A stretch of 35,936 bases of DNA from Acidimicrobiales bacterium (GCA_030448025.1 JAUJNQ010000005.1:262228-298163); one strand, 5' to 3'; counted from the first letter of the stretch, positions 24,312-32,033 are shown. Numbers and translations: made by a program. The notes: generated by a model not told the origin, from the sequence alone.

Positions 24312-24487
24312 GAGGCCATTGTTGCCGGGGTCGTGAGCCGATCCGGGGATGTCCCGACGGTATGGGACTGGCCACCGCGAGCCAAAGCGCCAGGATCGGC
24401 GGGTCAGGGTCGGGCGATGGGACAGTCCCGCTTCGCTGCGGCCGGGGTGGGAGGTTGGCCACGCCGTTCTCGGGTAGGACTCACCGG

Positions 24488-24934
24488 ATGCGTCGTGCGA
24501 TCTACCGGGCCGCAAGGGGAGCAGGAGCCGGGCTCGTTGCCACTGTCCCCATGAGCCTGGTCATGTTCGCCGCCCAGCGCCTGGGACCGGTCGACGAGTT
24601 GGACCCGGAGATCATCACCGAGGCCGGCCTCGAAGCTGCAGGCGTCGAGGCGCCGGAGAGGAGCCAGAACTTCCTTTCCTCCCTGGCCCACGTCGGCTTC
24701 GGTACCGGAGTCGGCGCTCTCTACGGGCTGGTGAGCCCCCGCCTGCCACGAGTACCGTTCCTCACCGGGCCGCTCTACGGGTTGGCTGTGTGTGGCGCCA
24801 GCTACCAGGGGTGGATCCCGGCCATGGGCATCGCGCCGCCCTTGAGCCGGAGAGGCCCGGCCCGGCGCTCGATGCAGCTGCTGTCGCACGTCGTGTACGG
24901 GGCGGTTCTGGGCCGGCTGACCGGCCGTCGCTGA
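24488..24934 (+). CDS. Conserved-looking membrane protein of unknown function
   Basis: 148 residues from ATG 24488, with a helix GAGAGLVATVPMSLVMFAA near the start and glycine-rich membrane segments (VGFGTGVGALYGLVS, LTGPLYGLAVCGASY, SHVVYGAVLGRL). The pattern is like small bacterial membrane proteins related to YagU or DUF6789, but I cannot fix the family. No ribosome binding site. It diverges from the YibE/F-like gene and lies 21 bp before the FAD-Rieske gene, possibly in one operon. Confidence 0.65.
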   Translation: MRRAIYRAARGAGAGLVATVPMSLVMFAAQRLGPVDELDPEIITEAGLEAAGVEAPERSQNFLSSLAHVGFGTGVGALYGLVSPRLPRVPFLTGPLYGLAVCGASYQGWIPAMGIAPPLSRRGPARRSMQLLSHVVYGAVLGRLTGRR

Positions 24935-24955
24935 CGAAGGAGGCATGGCCAGGCA

Positions 24956-26506
24956 ATGGCGTCCGCGGGTGATGACACAGGGCAGGCGGGTGGGGACGGA
25001 GGCGGCGGGTCGCTGTGGCTCGACACGACGCCGGACACGGCGTACCCGCCGCTGGTCGGAGACGTCCGCTACGACGTGGTCGTCGTCGGCGGCGGGATCA
25101 CCGGCCTGACCACCGCCTATCTGCTCAAGCAGGCAGGCAGCCGGGTCGCGGTGATCGAGCGTCACCGCGTCGCCACCGGCACCACGGGGAACACCACGGC
25201 CAAGGTCACGTCGCTCCACTCCTTGACCTACGCCCAGCTCGTCGACAAGCGCGGTGAGGAGGTGGCCCGGCTCTACGGCGAGGCCAACCAGGCCGCCATC
25301 GCCAAGATTGCCTCCCTGGTCGACCAGCTCGGCGTCGACTGCCAGTTCGAGCGAGCCGCGGCCTACACCTACACCGAGAGCGCAGACAACGTCGGCCAGG
25401 TGGAAGCGGAGGTGGAGGCGGCCGTGCGGCTCGGGCTGCCCGCTTCGTACACCGACCAGACCGACCTTCCCTATCCGGTGCGCGCCGCGGTGCGCTTCGA
25501 GAACCAGGCCCACTTCCACCCCCGGCGGTACTGCCTGGCCCTTGCCGCCGCCATCGACGGGGACGGCTCCACGGTCTTCGAGCAGACCGACGCTCTCGGC
25601 GTGGACGAGCAGCAGGACGGGGTGGTGGTGCGGACCTCGAACGGTGTGGTCAGCGCCAACCAGGTGGTGGTGGCCACCCTCCTGCCCTTCGTGGACAGGG
25701 GTGGCTTCTTCGCCAAGGCCCATCCCATGCGCTCGTACGCCATGGCCGTCAGGATCGGCGGTGACGTCCCTCGGGGCATGTACCTCTCCGTCGACTCACC
25801 CACCCGTTCTCTGCGGCCGGCTCACTACCAGGACACCACGGGCTTGGTGCTCGGAGGGGCCAGCCACCAGACCGGCCGCGAAGAGCAGACCTCCGGCTAT
25901 TACCAGGACATCGAGGACTGGGCCCGGGCCACCTTCGACGTCCGGGCGGTGGACTACCGATGGTCGGCTCAGGACTACACGACGCTCGACTCGGTCCCCT
26001 ACGTGGGCCGCTCGCCTCGGGCCGCCCGCACCTTCGTGGCCACCGGGTTCAAGAAGTGGGGCATCACCAACGGCACCGCCGCCGCCATGTTGCTGACCGA
26101 CACCATCGGTGGGCGGGACAACCCATGGACCGAGGTCTTCGATGCCACCCGGATCGGAGGCGCCCAGAGCATCGCCAAGGCCGTCAAGCAGAACCTGCAG
26201 GTCGGCAAGGACTTCGTGAAGGACCACGTCGCCCGGCGCCAGGCTCCGTCGGTCGACGATCTGGTGCCCGGCCAGGCCGGCGTGGTGAAGATCGAAGGCC
26301 GTTCCGTCGGCGCCTACAGGGACGGGGCCGGCGCCCTGCATGTCGTCAACATCACCTGCACCCACTTGGCATGCACGTTGCGCTGGAACGACGCGGAGAC
26401 CACCTGGGACTGTCCCTGCCACGGGTCCCGCTTCAGCGCCGAGGGCCGGGTCCTCGAAGGGCCGGCTGTCAAGGACCTCGATCGGATCGAGGTGGAGGGC
26501 GAATAG
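24956..26506 (+). CDS. FAD-dependent oxidoreductase with C-terminal Rieske domain
   Basis: 516 residues in two domains. Residues 38-400 are a DAO-type flavoprotein: YDVVVVGGGITGLTTAYLL with GGGITG at 45-50, an IERHRVATGTTGNTTAKVTS segment, and ATGFKKWGITNGTAAAMLL at the end. Residues about 430-516 are a Rieske [2Fe-2S] domain with C468, H470, C486 and H489 (CTH and CPCH). This fusion is known in many bacteria, but its substrate is not. Electrons presumably pass from the flavin-bound substrate to the cluster. The start ATG 24956 sits 12 bases behind AAGGAGG (24937-24943), a rather wide gap. A closer ATG at 24944 is in another frame. Confidence 0.9.
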   Translation: MASAGDDTGQAGGDGGGGSLWLDTTPDTAYPPLVGDVRYDVVVVGGGITGLTTAYLLKQAGSRVAVIERHRVATGTTGNTTAKVTSLHSLTYAQLVDKRGEEVARLYGEANQAAIAKIASLVDQLGVDCQFERAAAYTYTESADNVGQVEAEVEAAVRLGLPASYTDQTDLPYPVRAAVRFENQAHFHPRRYCLALAAAIDGDGSTVFEQTDALGVDEQQDGVVVRTSNGVVSANQVVVATLLPFVDRGGFFAKAHPMRSYAMAVRIGGDVPRGMYLSVDSPTRSLRPAHYQDTTGLVLGGASHQTGREEQTSGYYQDIEDWARATFDVRAVDYRWSAQDYTTLDSVPYVGRSPRAARTFVATGFKKWGITNGTAAAMLLTDTIGGRDNPWTEVFDATRIGGAQSIAKAVKQNLQVGKDFVKDHVARRQAPSVDDLVPGQAGVVKIEGRSVGAYRDGAGALHVVNITCTHLACTLRWNDAETTWDCPCHGSRFSAEGRVLEGPAVKDLDRIEVEGE

Positions 26507-26521
26507 GGGCCGACATCGCTT

Positions 26522-27328
26522 TCAGCCGAGCGCCCAGGAGACCGCAGCCCGGCTGATCTCGGCCGGAACGACGTGTCCTCCCTCGAACTCCTCAAAGCGC
26601 ACCTCGTGGCCCTCACCGCGAAGCCGCGGCACCAGGCGCCGGCTGGTCCTGTCGATGGGCAGCACTGGATCGGCGGTGCCGTGGCTGATGAACAGGCCGG
26701 GCGAGCCCCGAGACCGCCCTGGCGCGGCGAAGCCCGGTGAGAAGGCGATCACCGCCTTGAACAGGTCGCCGTTGGTGATGCCGAGGGAGAGGGCGTACGA
26801 AGCGCCGTCGGAGAAGCCGGCCACGAGCACCCGGTCCGGGTCCACGGCGTGACGCTCGAAGACCTGCGTCAAGGCACGGTCGACGAACTCGACGTCGGGC
26901 CCGAATCCCCCCAGCACGCCGTCCCAGGTTCGTCCCCGGGACTCGGGAGCGAGCAGGAGGAGCCCTGTCTCGTCCGCCTGGGCCATGAGTGGAGCCAGAC
27001 CACCGCGGGCGTCACCACCCGCTCCGTGCAGCGCCACCACCAGGGCGGAAGGCTCGCCCTCCTGCCGGACGCGCGGCACGTAGACCAGGCCGTCTCGGGC
27101 CCCGCCCAGCCCGAGGGTCTGCAGACCGGGCGTCGCCGTCATCGCCACCCGATGGTCCCCGGGGCGGGCGTTGAGGCGTCCCCGTTCGGCCATGTCGTCA
27201 TCCTCCTTGCGGTCGGCGGCCCGTGGCTCCCCGGTTCCCGGACCGCCGGGTAGCCGGCAGGCGGCCAGTCCGGCGAAGGTGCCCGCGCCCATGGCCAGCG
27301 TCCTCCGTCGGGACCAGACCGGCGTCAT
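26522..27328 (-). CDS. Alpha/beta-hydrolase esterase, Tat-exported lipoprotein (PHB-depolymerase/phospholipase-like)
   Basis: 268 residues. The N-terminus SRRRTLAMGAGTFAGLAAC joins a twin-arginine-like motif to a lipobox, so C24 is probably lipidated after Tat export. The mature part is an esterase of the LpqC/PHB-depolymerase type: ALHGAGG (oxyanion region, 99-105), nucleophile S173 in GFSDG, D220 in HGTADPVLP and H252 in GGHVVP complete the triad. It should act on esters at the cell surface; the natural substrate is unknown. ATG 27328 was chosen because it starts the signal sequence. It converges on the FAD-Rieske gene with a 15-bp gap. Confidence 0.85.
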   Translation of the reverse strand: MTPVWSRRRTLAMGAGTFAGLAACRLPGGPGTGEPRAADRKEDDDMAERGRLNARPGDHRVAMTATPGLQTLGLGGARDGLVYVPRVRQEGEPSALVVALHGAGGDARGGLAPLMAQADETGLLLLAPESRGRTWDGVLGGFGPDVEFVDRALTQVFERHAVDPDRVLVAGFSDGASYALSLGITNGDLFKAVIAFSPGFAAPGRSRGSPGLFISHGTADPVLPIDRTSRRLVPRLRGEGHEVRFEEFEGGHVVPAEISRAAVSWALG

Positions 27329-27534
27329 TGAGCCGGACCCGCGTCGCCAGGCCGGAGACCCGTCTTGCCTCCCGCCGGCCACAGTGTTAGCCCTGGCACG
27401 ACTACGAGGAGGCGAGCGGTGGCCGGCGCCGAACCAGGGGAAGAGGTCAAGCTGCCATGGTGCACCTGTCACGGCGCCACGTCACCTTCCCCCATTGACG
27501 GCACGAAGCGGGGCCGACGTCCCTGACTGCGAGA

Positions 27535-28161
27535 GTGAGCAGAACGAGGCGGTACGAGCTCGAAGGCAGCATCTGCAGCGCCGCCTTTGCATCCGGGGAT
27601 CGTTTCGTGGTCGGCCACTGGCGCACTTCACCACTCGGGCCGATGAGCGACGTCATGTGGGCGCGGCCTGACGGAGAGCGAGTCCTGCTGGCTGGCAGGC
27701 AGGACGTGGCTGACTTCGTGGGTGGCGTCTACCACTTCGACCGCGTCGAGGTCGTGGCCCTGACCGCCACCTTCGACGGGCGAAGTCTGGAGCTCGAGGC
27801 CGGTGACGTGGCCGTCACCATGCGGGGAGGGGCCGGATGGCGTCTGCCGTTGGCCGGCATACGCCCACCCTGGTTCACGCGATGGGTGGAGGGATGGATC
27901 GCCCGACCACTGCTGGGCGTCCGCACCTACGGGGTCAGCGCCACCGGAGTTCGCCAGTGGTACCGGGCCCAGGAGTACCGCCCGGTGGTAGAGGCTCGAG
28001 CCTCGCTGCATGGGATCGATCTCGGACCGCAGCGGCCCTTCATCGCGCCCGTGCGTTTTGGGTTCAGCGGTCCGCCCCGCCGGCCGTCCATGGTCAGGCT
28101 CCGATCGCTGCTGATCGATCCTCTCGGCCGCCTGGACGGTGTGGCCCAGCACCCGCCCTGA
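27535..28161 (+). CDS. Hypothetical protein
   Basis: 208 residues starting at GTG 27535. The sequence is soluble, rich in Arg, Val and Gly, with no signal peptide or membrane helix. Recognisable stretches such as GVYHFDRVEVVAL, FDGRSLELEAGDVAV and PPWFTRWVEGWIARPLLGVRTYG suggest a beta-rich fold, and GVSATGVRQWYRAQEYRPV a conserved surface. I do not recognise a family. It converges on the sortase gene with a 47-bp gap that holds no clear terminator. The call as a gene rests on the open frame and GC-rich third positions. Confidence 0.65.
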   Translation: MSRTRRYELEGSICSAAFASGDRFVVGHWRTSPLGPMSDVMWARPDGERVLLAGRQDVADFVGGVYHFDRVEVVALTATFDGRSLELEAGDVAVTMRGGAGWRLPLAGIRPPWFTRWVEGWIARPLLGVRTYGVSATGVRQWYRAQEYRPVVEARASLHGIDLGPQRPFIAPVRFGFSGPPRRPSMVRLRSLLIDPLGRLDGVAQHPP

Positions 28162-28208
28162 GGAAACCGACCTGAGCAAGCCCAACCTCACGGCGGCTGA
28201 GGCTCGAA

Positions 28209-28946
28209 TCAGCCCGTTCGGGTGGCGTAGACGACGAGTCGGTGGTCGTGGGTGCCGTTCCTGAACCTCCCCGCGCAGGTGATGAGCGTCAGGTGGGACA
28301 AGCCGTCAGCGGAGGGTTCGGGCCGGGTGCCTGCGACGGGGCCGGCGCCGTAGATCCGGCTCAGGACGGCCGGATCGGCCGCTTCGTCGAGCGAATAGGT
28401 CTCCGAGTTGGTGACGGAGAAGCGGACGTCAAGTCCGCTGCGCGTGTCACGGACCACGATCGAGTCGCCAGGCCCGAGCCTGTCGATCTGAGCGAAGACG
28501 GCCGGGCGGCCACCGGGGCCGCTGATGTGGCCAGCGATCAAAGCGTTGCTGAGCGCCCCGGGGACAGCGCCGCCTCGATACCAGAACGCCTGCTGCCAGA
28601 CGGGGTCCTTGGCCGGACCCATCGGCGCGTCCATGACGTCGTTCGCCGTGATCCCTACCCCCGCCACGGAGGCACGCACGCCGAGCGACGGCAGCTGCAG
28701 CTCCAATGCGACGGGCACCGGCCCGGCCCGCAGGTCGAGTTCGGGGTCGACCAGCGAGGCTGGAACGGCGAGGGGCGCGACGGGCTGCGGCCCGTCGGTT
28801 CGCGCGGTCGGCGCTGAAGGAGCGGGCGCACGAGCGCCCTTCGCTCGCGGTGAGGCCACCGGCCCGGTCAGGAGCGCCATCCCGATTACCACGACGATCA
28901 GGACCGTGAGGCGGCTCCCGGTCGATGTCAGCCGCCTCGTTGCCAC
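28209..28946 (-). CDS. Class F sortase
   Basis: 245 residues. A short basic N-terminus, one membrane anchor (about 13-30), a Pro/Ala-rich spacer, then a sortase domain from about residue 75. Catalytic residues are H140 in IAGHISGP, C224 in LITCAGRF and R236 in HDHRLVVYA, the class F arrangement. Sortases join a surface protein to the cell wall or pilus after cutting an LPXTG-like signal. The gene starts seven bases after the stop of the DUF3494 protein, which itself ends in a PPRTG-type signal, so this is very likely its dedicated enzyme. GTG 28946 is the start. Confidence 0.92.
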   Translation of the reverse strand: MATRRLTSTGSRLTVLIVVVIGMALLTGPVASPRAKGARAPAPSAPTARTDGPQPVAPLAVPASLVDPELDLRAGPVPVALELQLPSLGVRASVAGVGITANDVMDAPMGPAKDPVWQQAFWYRGGAVPGALSNALIAGHISGPGGRPAVFAQIDRLGPGDSIVVRDTRSGLDVRFSVTNSETYSLDEAADPAVLSRIYGAGPVAGTRPEPSADGLSHLTLITCAGRFRNGTHDHRLVVYATRTG

Positions 28947-28953
28947 GAGCGGC

Positions 28954-30165
28954 TCAGCGCTCCACCAGCGCCGGGCGGCGAGATCGCGCCTGCCGCCTCA
29001 GGGTCGCGCCTACCGTGGCGATCCCACCGAACAAGCTGGCGAGCAGCACCGCCACCCACGGGAAACCCTCCGCTTGCAACGGCGCGGCGCCGGTCCGAGG
29101 TGGGCCGACGACCCTCGGGAAGGCGGGACCCCCGGTAAGGGCAACCGGCACGGCCGGACCCCCGGAGATGGCAACCGGGGCGTCGGGAACCGGCGGGACC
29201 GGGGCAACCGGGACGCCAGGCGTCAACGCAGTGGGAATGTCCGGGAGCGCGACTGCCGTCGGCGTGCCGCCGCTCGGCGTGGTTCCGGTGGCGGCGGCAG
29301 GCGGCGCCGTGGTCGTCGTCGTCGGCTGCGTGGTGGTGGTGGCAGGCGGCGCCGTGGTGGTGGTGGTGGCAGGCGGCGCCGTGGTCGTCGTCGGGGGCGC
29401 CGTGGTGGTCGTAGTCGGGGGCACCTGCTGGGCGCAGGTCGGCGTGGTGAAGGTGTCGTTGTCCAGCGTCACCGCACCATTGCGGGCGAGGGCCCTCCCG
29501 TGCACGGTCACACCGCTCTCCACGGTGACTGAGGTCAGGGCCAGGATGTTCCCCCTGAAGACCGAGCCGGAACCGAGCGTGGCGGAGCTGCCGACCTGCC
29601 AGAACACGTTGCACTCCTGGGCACCGTTGATCAGGTTCACGGTGCTCCCGGACCCGGTGATGAGCGTCGAGTTGGTCTGGAAGATGAACACCGAGCTCGG
29701 GTCGCCCGCCCCATCGAGGGTCAGTGGTCCCGTGAGGCCGAGTGCTCCCTTGCTGGGTCCGGCGTACACGCCTCCTTGGAGGTTGAGGTTGACCAGATCG
29801 GCGGTGGTGGTGGCGTTGAGCGGCCGGCCGGCGGCATCCACGTAGGCGGCAGTCAGGTCGGATTGTGCCTGCTGCGCGGCCGCGTTGGTCGTGTCAGTCG
29901 TTGCCGGAGGAACCACGATCCCTGGTGGAAACCCCGTGATCGATGTTCCCGGCCAGAGCCCGAGACTGTTGTTCAGGACGGTGGCGTTGGTGTTGGTGAC
30001 CGTCGAGGCTCCCAGGACCGAGTAGTTGGCCGCGGTCGCCAATGGAACGGTCGGCACGATCGCCGCGTTCGCACCGGTTCCGACCAGGAGCAGTACCGCC
30101 GCCACTACCGTGAATGCGATCAGGGCTGCGCTCTTCCGGCGGGCCACTGCAACGTGCGTAGTCAT
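28954..30165 (-). CDS. DUF3494 (ice-binding-like) surface protein with sorting signal
   Basis: 403 residues. Signal peptide 1-34 (ALIAFTVVAAVLLLVGTGANA), then a DUF3494 domain at 40-245: LATAANYSVLGASTVTNTN, LTAAYVDAAGRP, GGVYAGPSKGALG, LTLDGAGDPSSVFIFQTNS, ECNVFWQVGSSATLGSGSVF and a final repeat-like GRALARNGAVTLDNDTF. Residues 249-290 are a Thr-Pro linker; 355-359 is PPRTG, followed by a membrane helix (about 368-388) and an RRQARSRR tail, a cell-wall sorting signal. DUF3494 is the fold of known ice-binding proteins, but most members are untested, so ice binding is only possible. ATG 30165 fixes the signal peptide; the ribosome binding site is weak. Confidence 0.9.
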   Translation of the reverse strand: MTTHVAVARRKSAALIAFTVVAAVLLLVGTGANAAIVPTVPLATAANYSVLGASTVTNTNATVLNNSLGLWPGTSITGFPPGIVVPPATTDTTNAAAQQAQSDLTAAYVDAAGRPLNATTTADLVNLNLQGGVYAGPSKGALGLTGPLTLDGAGDPSSVFIFQTNSTLITGSGSTVNLINGAQECNVFWQVGSSATLGSGSVFRGNILALTSVTVESGVTVHGRALARNGAVTLDNDTFTTPTCAQQVPPTTTTTAPPTTTTAPPATTTTTAPPATTTTQPTTTTTAPPAAATGTTPSGGTPTAVALPDIPTALTPGVPVAPVPPVPDAPVAISGGPAVPVALTGGPAFPRVVGPPRTGAAPLQAEGFPWVAVLLASLFGGIATVGATLRRQARSRRPALVER

Positions 30166-30299
30166 CAAAGAGCTCGTTTCGTACGAAGGAGGGCTGGGCA
30201 TCGCCACCAGCAGCACCGCCGTCGAAGGGGGACTTGTCCCACCTACGTGACGATCTGTTGACCTGGTCCGACCAAGGCCGCCCGAGAAGCTCTCAGGCA

Positions 30300-30428
30300 T
30301 CATCCGTGAACCAGCACGAGGGTGGGATGTCGCCACCCTTCCGGTGTTGTCGGCACGTAGGCGCCGAACCTGAGTTCCCTCCCGTACCCGTGGAAAGCTT
30401 CAGTGGTCGCCACCGGTATCCGATCCGT
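30300..30428 (-). pseudogene. Possible alpha/beta-hydrolase N-terminal remnant
   Basis: The reverse strand reads TEAFHGYGRELRFGAYVP and then PEGWRHPTLVLVHG before a stop at 30300. This resembles the start of an esterase domain, where a YVP strand and the first core strand end in the oxyanion HG motif. The rest of the enzyme (nucleophile elbow, acid, His) is absent, so at best it is a fragment. Low confidence because the match is short. Confidence 0.35.
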
Positions 30429-30562
30429 TGCCCCCGCCCACCCACGCTGTGCGCTCTGTCGATGTTGTCTTGGTGTCCAGCAAGGGCGTTGGGCACCGGC
30501 GAAGCCCAGGCGCGGAGGGGGCCCGGAGCGTGACAACCCGGGTGGCGGGACGACGGTTTTCC

Positions 30563-30568
30563 TACACT
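30563..30568 (+). promoter_or_regulatory. Candidate -10 element for the vapB-like gene
   Basis: TACACT fits TANNNT and is followed by a GGAG (30570-30573) and ATG 30579. No good -35 is seen at the usual distance. Confidence 0.35.
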
Positions 30569-30578
30569 TGGAGACGCG

Positions 30579-30701
30579 ATGACGAAGCTCACGATCGAGG
30601 TCGACGACAAGGTGGCCGGGCGTGTCAAGGAGCTGCGCCGGGAGCTGGCCGGGGAGAAGATGCAGAAGATGGCCGACGAGCGCCGCTCACGTGAGGGATG
30701 A
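30579..30701 (+). CDS. Short VapB-like antitoxin, probably truncated
   Basis: Forty residues: MTKLTIEVDDKVAGRVKELR at the start, then a charged helix ending in ADERRSREG. The opening strand followed by a helix is like the ribbon-helix-helix N-terminus of VapB-type antitoxins, but the usual toxin-binding tail is missing or very short. The stop overlaps the ATG of the next gene (ATGA), the classic layout of an antitoxin-toxin pair. GGAG lies five bases before the start. Confidence 0.55.
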   Translation: MTKLTIEVDDKVAGRVKELRRELAGEKMQKMADERRSREG

Positions 30702-30895
30702 GCGCCGGGCGGGTCCTGGTCGACACCGGCGTGCTCGTGGCTGTGGCCGACGCCGACGACCGCTGGCATGACCAGGCCAGCCCATGCTCGAGGTCCGCTC
30801 AGCTGACCAGCTCGTGCTCCCCGGCCCCGTGGCCGCCCAAGCGGCACCTCGGCAGGGTCCCTCTGCCGCATTGGCGCCTGACGTCGGCTTCTCCA
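30698..30895 (+). pseudogene. VapC-type PIN toxin, frameshifted and truncated
   Basis: ATG 30698 opens RVLVDTGVLVAVADADDRWH, a PIN-domain N-terminus with the first metal-binding Asp. After HDQAS the frame slips: the expected MLEVRSADQLVLPGPVAA continues one base off from about 30783. The likeness to PIN proteins stops near 30845, well before the other acidic residues, so the nuclease cannot be active. PIN toxins cleave RNA. The break lies just before the tRNA fragment at 30897, so loss of the 3' part may date from the integration event. Confidence 0.6.
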
Positions 30896-30896
30896 G

Positions 30897-30943
30897 TGGG
30901 CCGTGAGGGAGTCGAACCCCCGACCTCTTGCGCGTCATGCAAC
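30897..30943 (-). other. 3' part of a tRNA-Val(GAC), likely attachment site
   Basis: The reverse strand carries a tRNA from the anticodon stem to the discriminator base. The anticodon arm is TTGC-ATGACGC-GCAA (anticodon GAC), the variable loop AGGTC, the T arm GGGGG-TTCGACT-CCCTC with the invariant TTCGA, and the acceptor strand ACGGCCC with A73. Pair 27-43 is G-G, so the match ends at position 28. No D arm or 5' acceptor strand (expected GGGCCGT) lies next to it. Such a 3' piece is what remains at one end after an element integrates into a tRNA gene; the whole tRNA should lie at the far, right-hand end, outside the window. Confidence 0.6.
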
Positions 30944-31057
30944 CACGAGCCGTGTCGTCCTGTGGTGTCCAGTGTCGGAACGTGCCGCTGAGCAGGGCTT
31001 TTGCTGTCTTCCTTGTCCGGCTGATGCCGCCTGGTATCGCCCCTTTACCGGCAGTTG

Positions 31058-31077
31058 GTGATCATTCTGTGATCATT
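31058..31077. repeat. Two direct copies of GTGATCATT 11 bp apart
   Basis: GTGATCATT at 31058-31066 and 31069-31077, one helical turn apart, lies 115 bp inside the presumed element end. Each copy holds the palindrome TGATCA. It is a plausible binding site for an integrase or excisionase, or for a regulator; position is the only support. Confidence 0.5.
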
Positions 31078-31099
31078 GGGCGGTGTGCGTGTGTGTTAG

Positions 31100-31515
31100 T
31101 TAGGTGGCCGGTTCGGGGATCAGTTCGAACGCGTCACAGTGGGCGGGGCGCACCACGCGGAAGTCGCGGTGGTCGAGCGTCGCGATGGCGGTCTGGTGGT
31201 GGCGTTCGGCGATGACGCTGGCGTCGGCGGCGTCGAGGCCCAGGTCGGCGTAGGCGGTGATGAGCTCGCTGATGCGTGCCCAGTCCTGGCTGGTGAGGGC
31301 ATCGACCTGGATTTCGCCATCCGCGATGGAGCGGTAGAAGCCGCTTCAGCGGTGGCGTCAAGCTCTCGGCGAATCAGCCAACCGGCCTCGGTGACCACGA
31401 GTGAGGTGGTAACGAGCGGGCCGGGGTGGGCTTGGAGCAACGCCAGGCACTTCTGGTGATCGGGGTCGGCCTTGTCGGCGGTGGCGACGAGGGGGCCGGT
31501 GTCAACGATCGGCAC
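31100..31515 (-). pseudogene. vapC: VapC-type PIN-domain toxin, one frameshift
   Basis: GTG 31515 opens VPIVDTGPLVATADKADPDH with the first PIN Asp (D5), followed by HPGPLVTTSLVVTEAGWLI with the conserved Glu. After LDATAEA the frame breaks at about 31349; in the next frame GFYRSIADGEIQVDALTSQD leads to LGLDAADASVIAERHH and IATLDHRDFRVVRP, the third and fourth acidic clusters of a complete PIN domain. One missing G in GCGGC explains it: repaired, the gene has exactly 139 codons. So this is either a very recent pseudogene or a sequencing error. Its start overlaps the antitoxin 3' end by 14 bp. Confidence 0.75.
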
Positions 31516-31747
31516 TGTCGATGCCGAACCCGCCCTCAGCCAGGGTCTGCTCGGCATCCGCGGCCCGCCGGCCCGACGTAGACGATCCGAGCGCCGCGAA
31601 GCTGAGCTTGCGTCGTGGCTGCCCGAAACGTTCGGTCAGTACTTCGACCGCAACCTGCTCAGCGGTGACGCCACGGACTTAAGCTTCGGCGGCGAGACGC
31701 CCGGCGAGCGGCTCGGGAACCTCGACGGTCATGCTCATGGGCTCCAT
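31502..31747 (-). pseudogene. vapB: VapB-type antitoxin interrupted by an in-frame stop
   Basis: ATG 31747, four bases behind GGAGG, opens MEPMSMTVEVPEPLAGRLAA. Codon 23 is TAA (31679-31681), yet the same frame continues as VRGVTAEQVAVEVLTERFGQ and ends GGFGIDSADR at 31502, an antitoxin-like tail. This is a nonsense change rather than a frameshift. Only the N-terminal DNA-binding strand would be made unless the stop is read through. The toxin gene starts inside its 3' end, the normal order for these modules. Confidence 0.6.
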
Positions 31748-31989
31748 TGTGCCTCCGATCGGGCTTGCGTTCACCATGGCTGCCCGTCCTTCGGACACCC
31801 CGAGGTGGCGGAGGACATCGGGGTGGGGGCGGCGGATGGCTTGCTGGTCCGAATCGGCAACGGCCCGGAGAGCTGACCAGCGCCGGGTTGATGGACGCGC
31901 AGCAGCAGCCGGAAGTGGCGGTAGGCGGATAAGGCGAGCGGCTCGTTGTCGGGGAGCTCGTCGGGCCGAGCGCCGACCAGGACGCGCAT
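31748..31989 (-). pseudogene. Unrecognised gene remnant
   Basis: ATG 31989 opens MRVLVGARPDELPDNEPLAL and SAYRHFRLLLRVHQPGA, then coding-like sequence moves to another frame with LRAVADSDQQAIRRPHPDVL and RHLGVSEGRAAMVNASPIGG, which runs in phase into the antitoxin. It looks like a small gene with one indel near 31875. No family recognised. Confidence 0.35.
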
Positions 31990-32033
31990 GGCGAGCTACC
32001 CAACGATCACCTGCACCGTTCAGAGCCGTCGGG

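Larger units (their letters stand above)
30166..30578. other. Gene-poor stretch upstream of the DUF3494 gene
   Basis: No intact gene on either strand. On the reverse strand it would be the leader and promoter region of the DUF3494 gene. It holds a possible esterase remnant (30300-30428) and, at the right end, the -10 element of the small antitoxin-like gene. I could not match the leader to a riboswitch family by eye. Confidence 0.5.

Noticed and set aside
29280-29430. Glycine/valine-rich reading on the forward strand opposite the DUF3494 stalk
   Set aside because: It is the antisense of Thr-Pro codons (ACC, CCG) in the linker and has no start or context.
30166-30450. A c-di-AMP or c-di-GMP riboswitch upstream of the DUF3494 gene
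   Set aside because: The stretch has some GGGAGGGAA-like pieces but I could not place the conserved core of either class. An Infernal search with Rfam models RF00379 and RF01051 would decide.
30897-30980. A complete tRNA gene
   Set aside because: No D arm and no GGGCCGT acceptor strand is found at the needed distance; only bases 27-73 are present.
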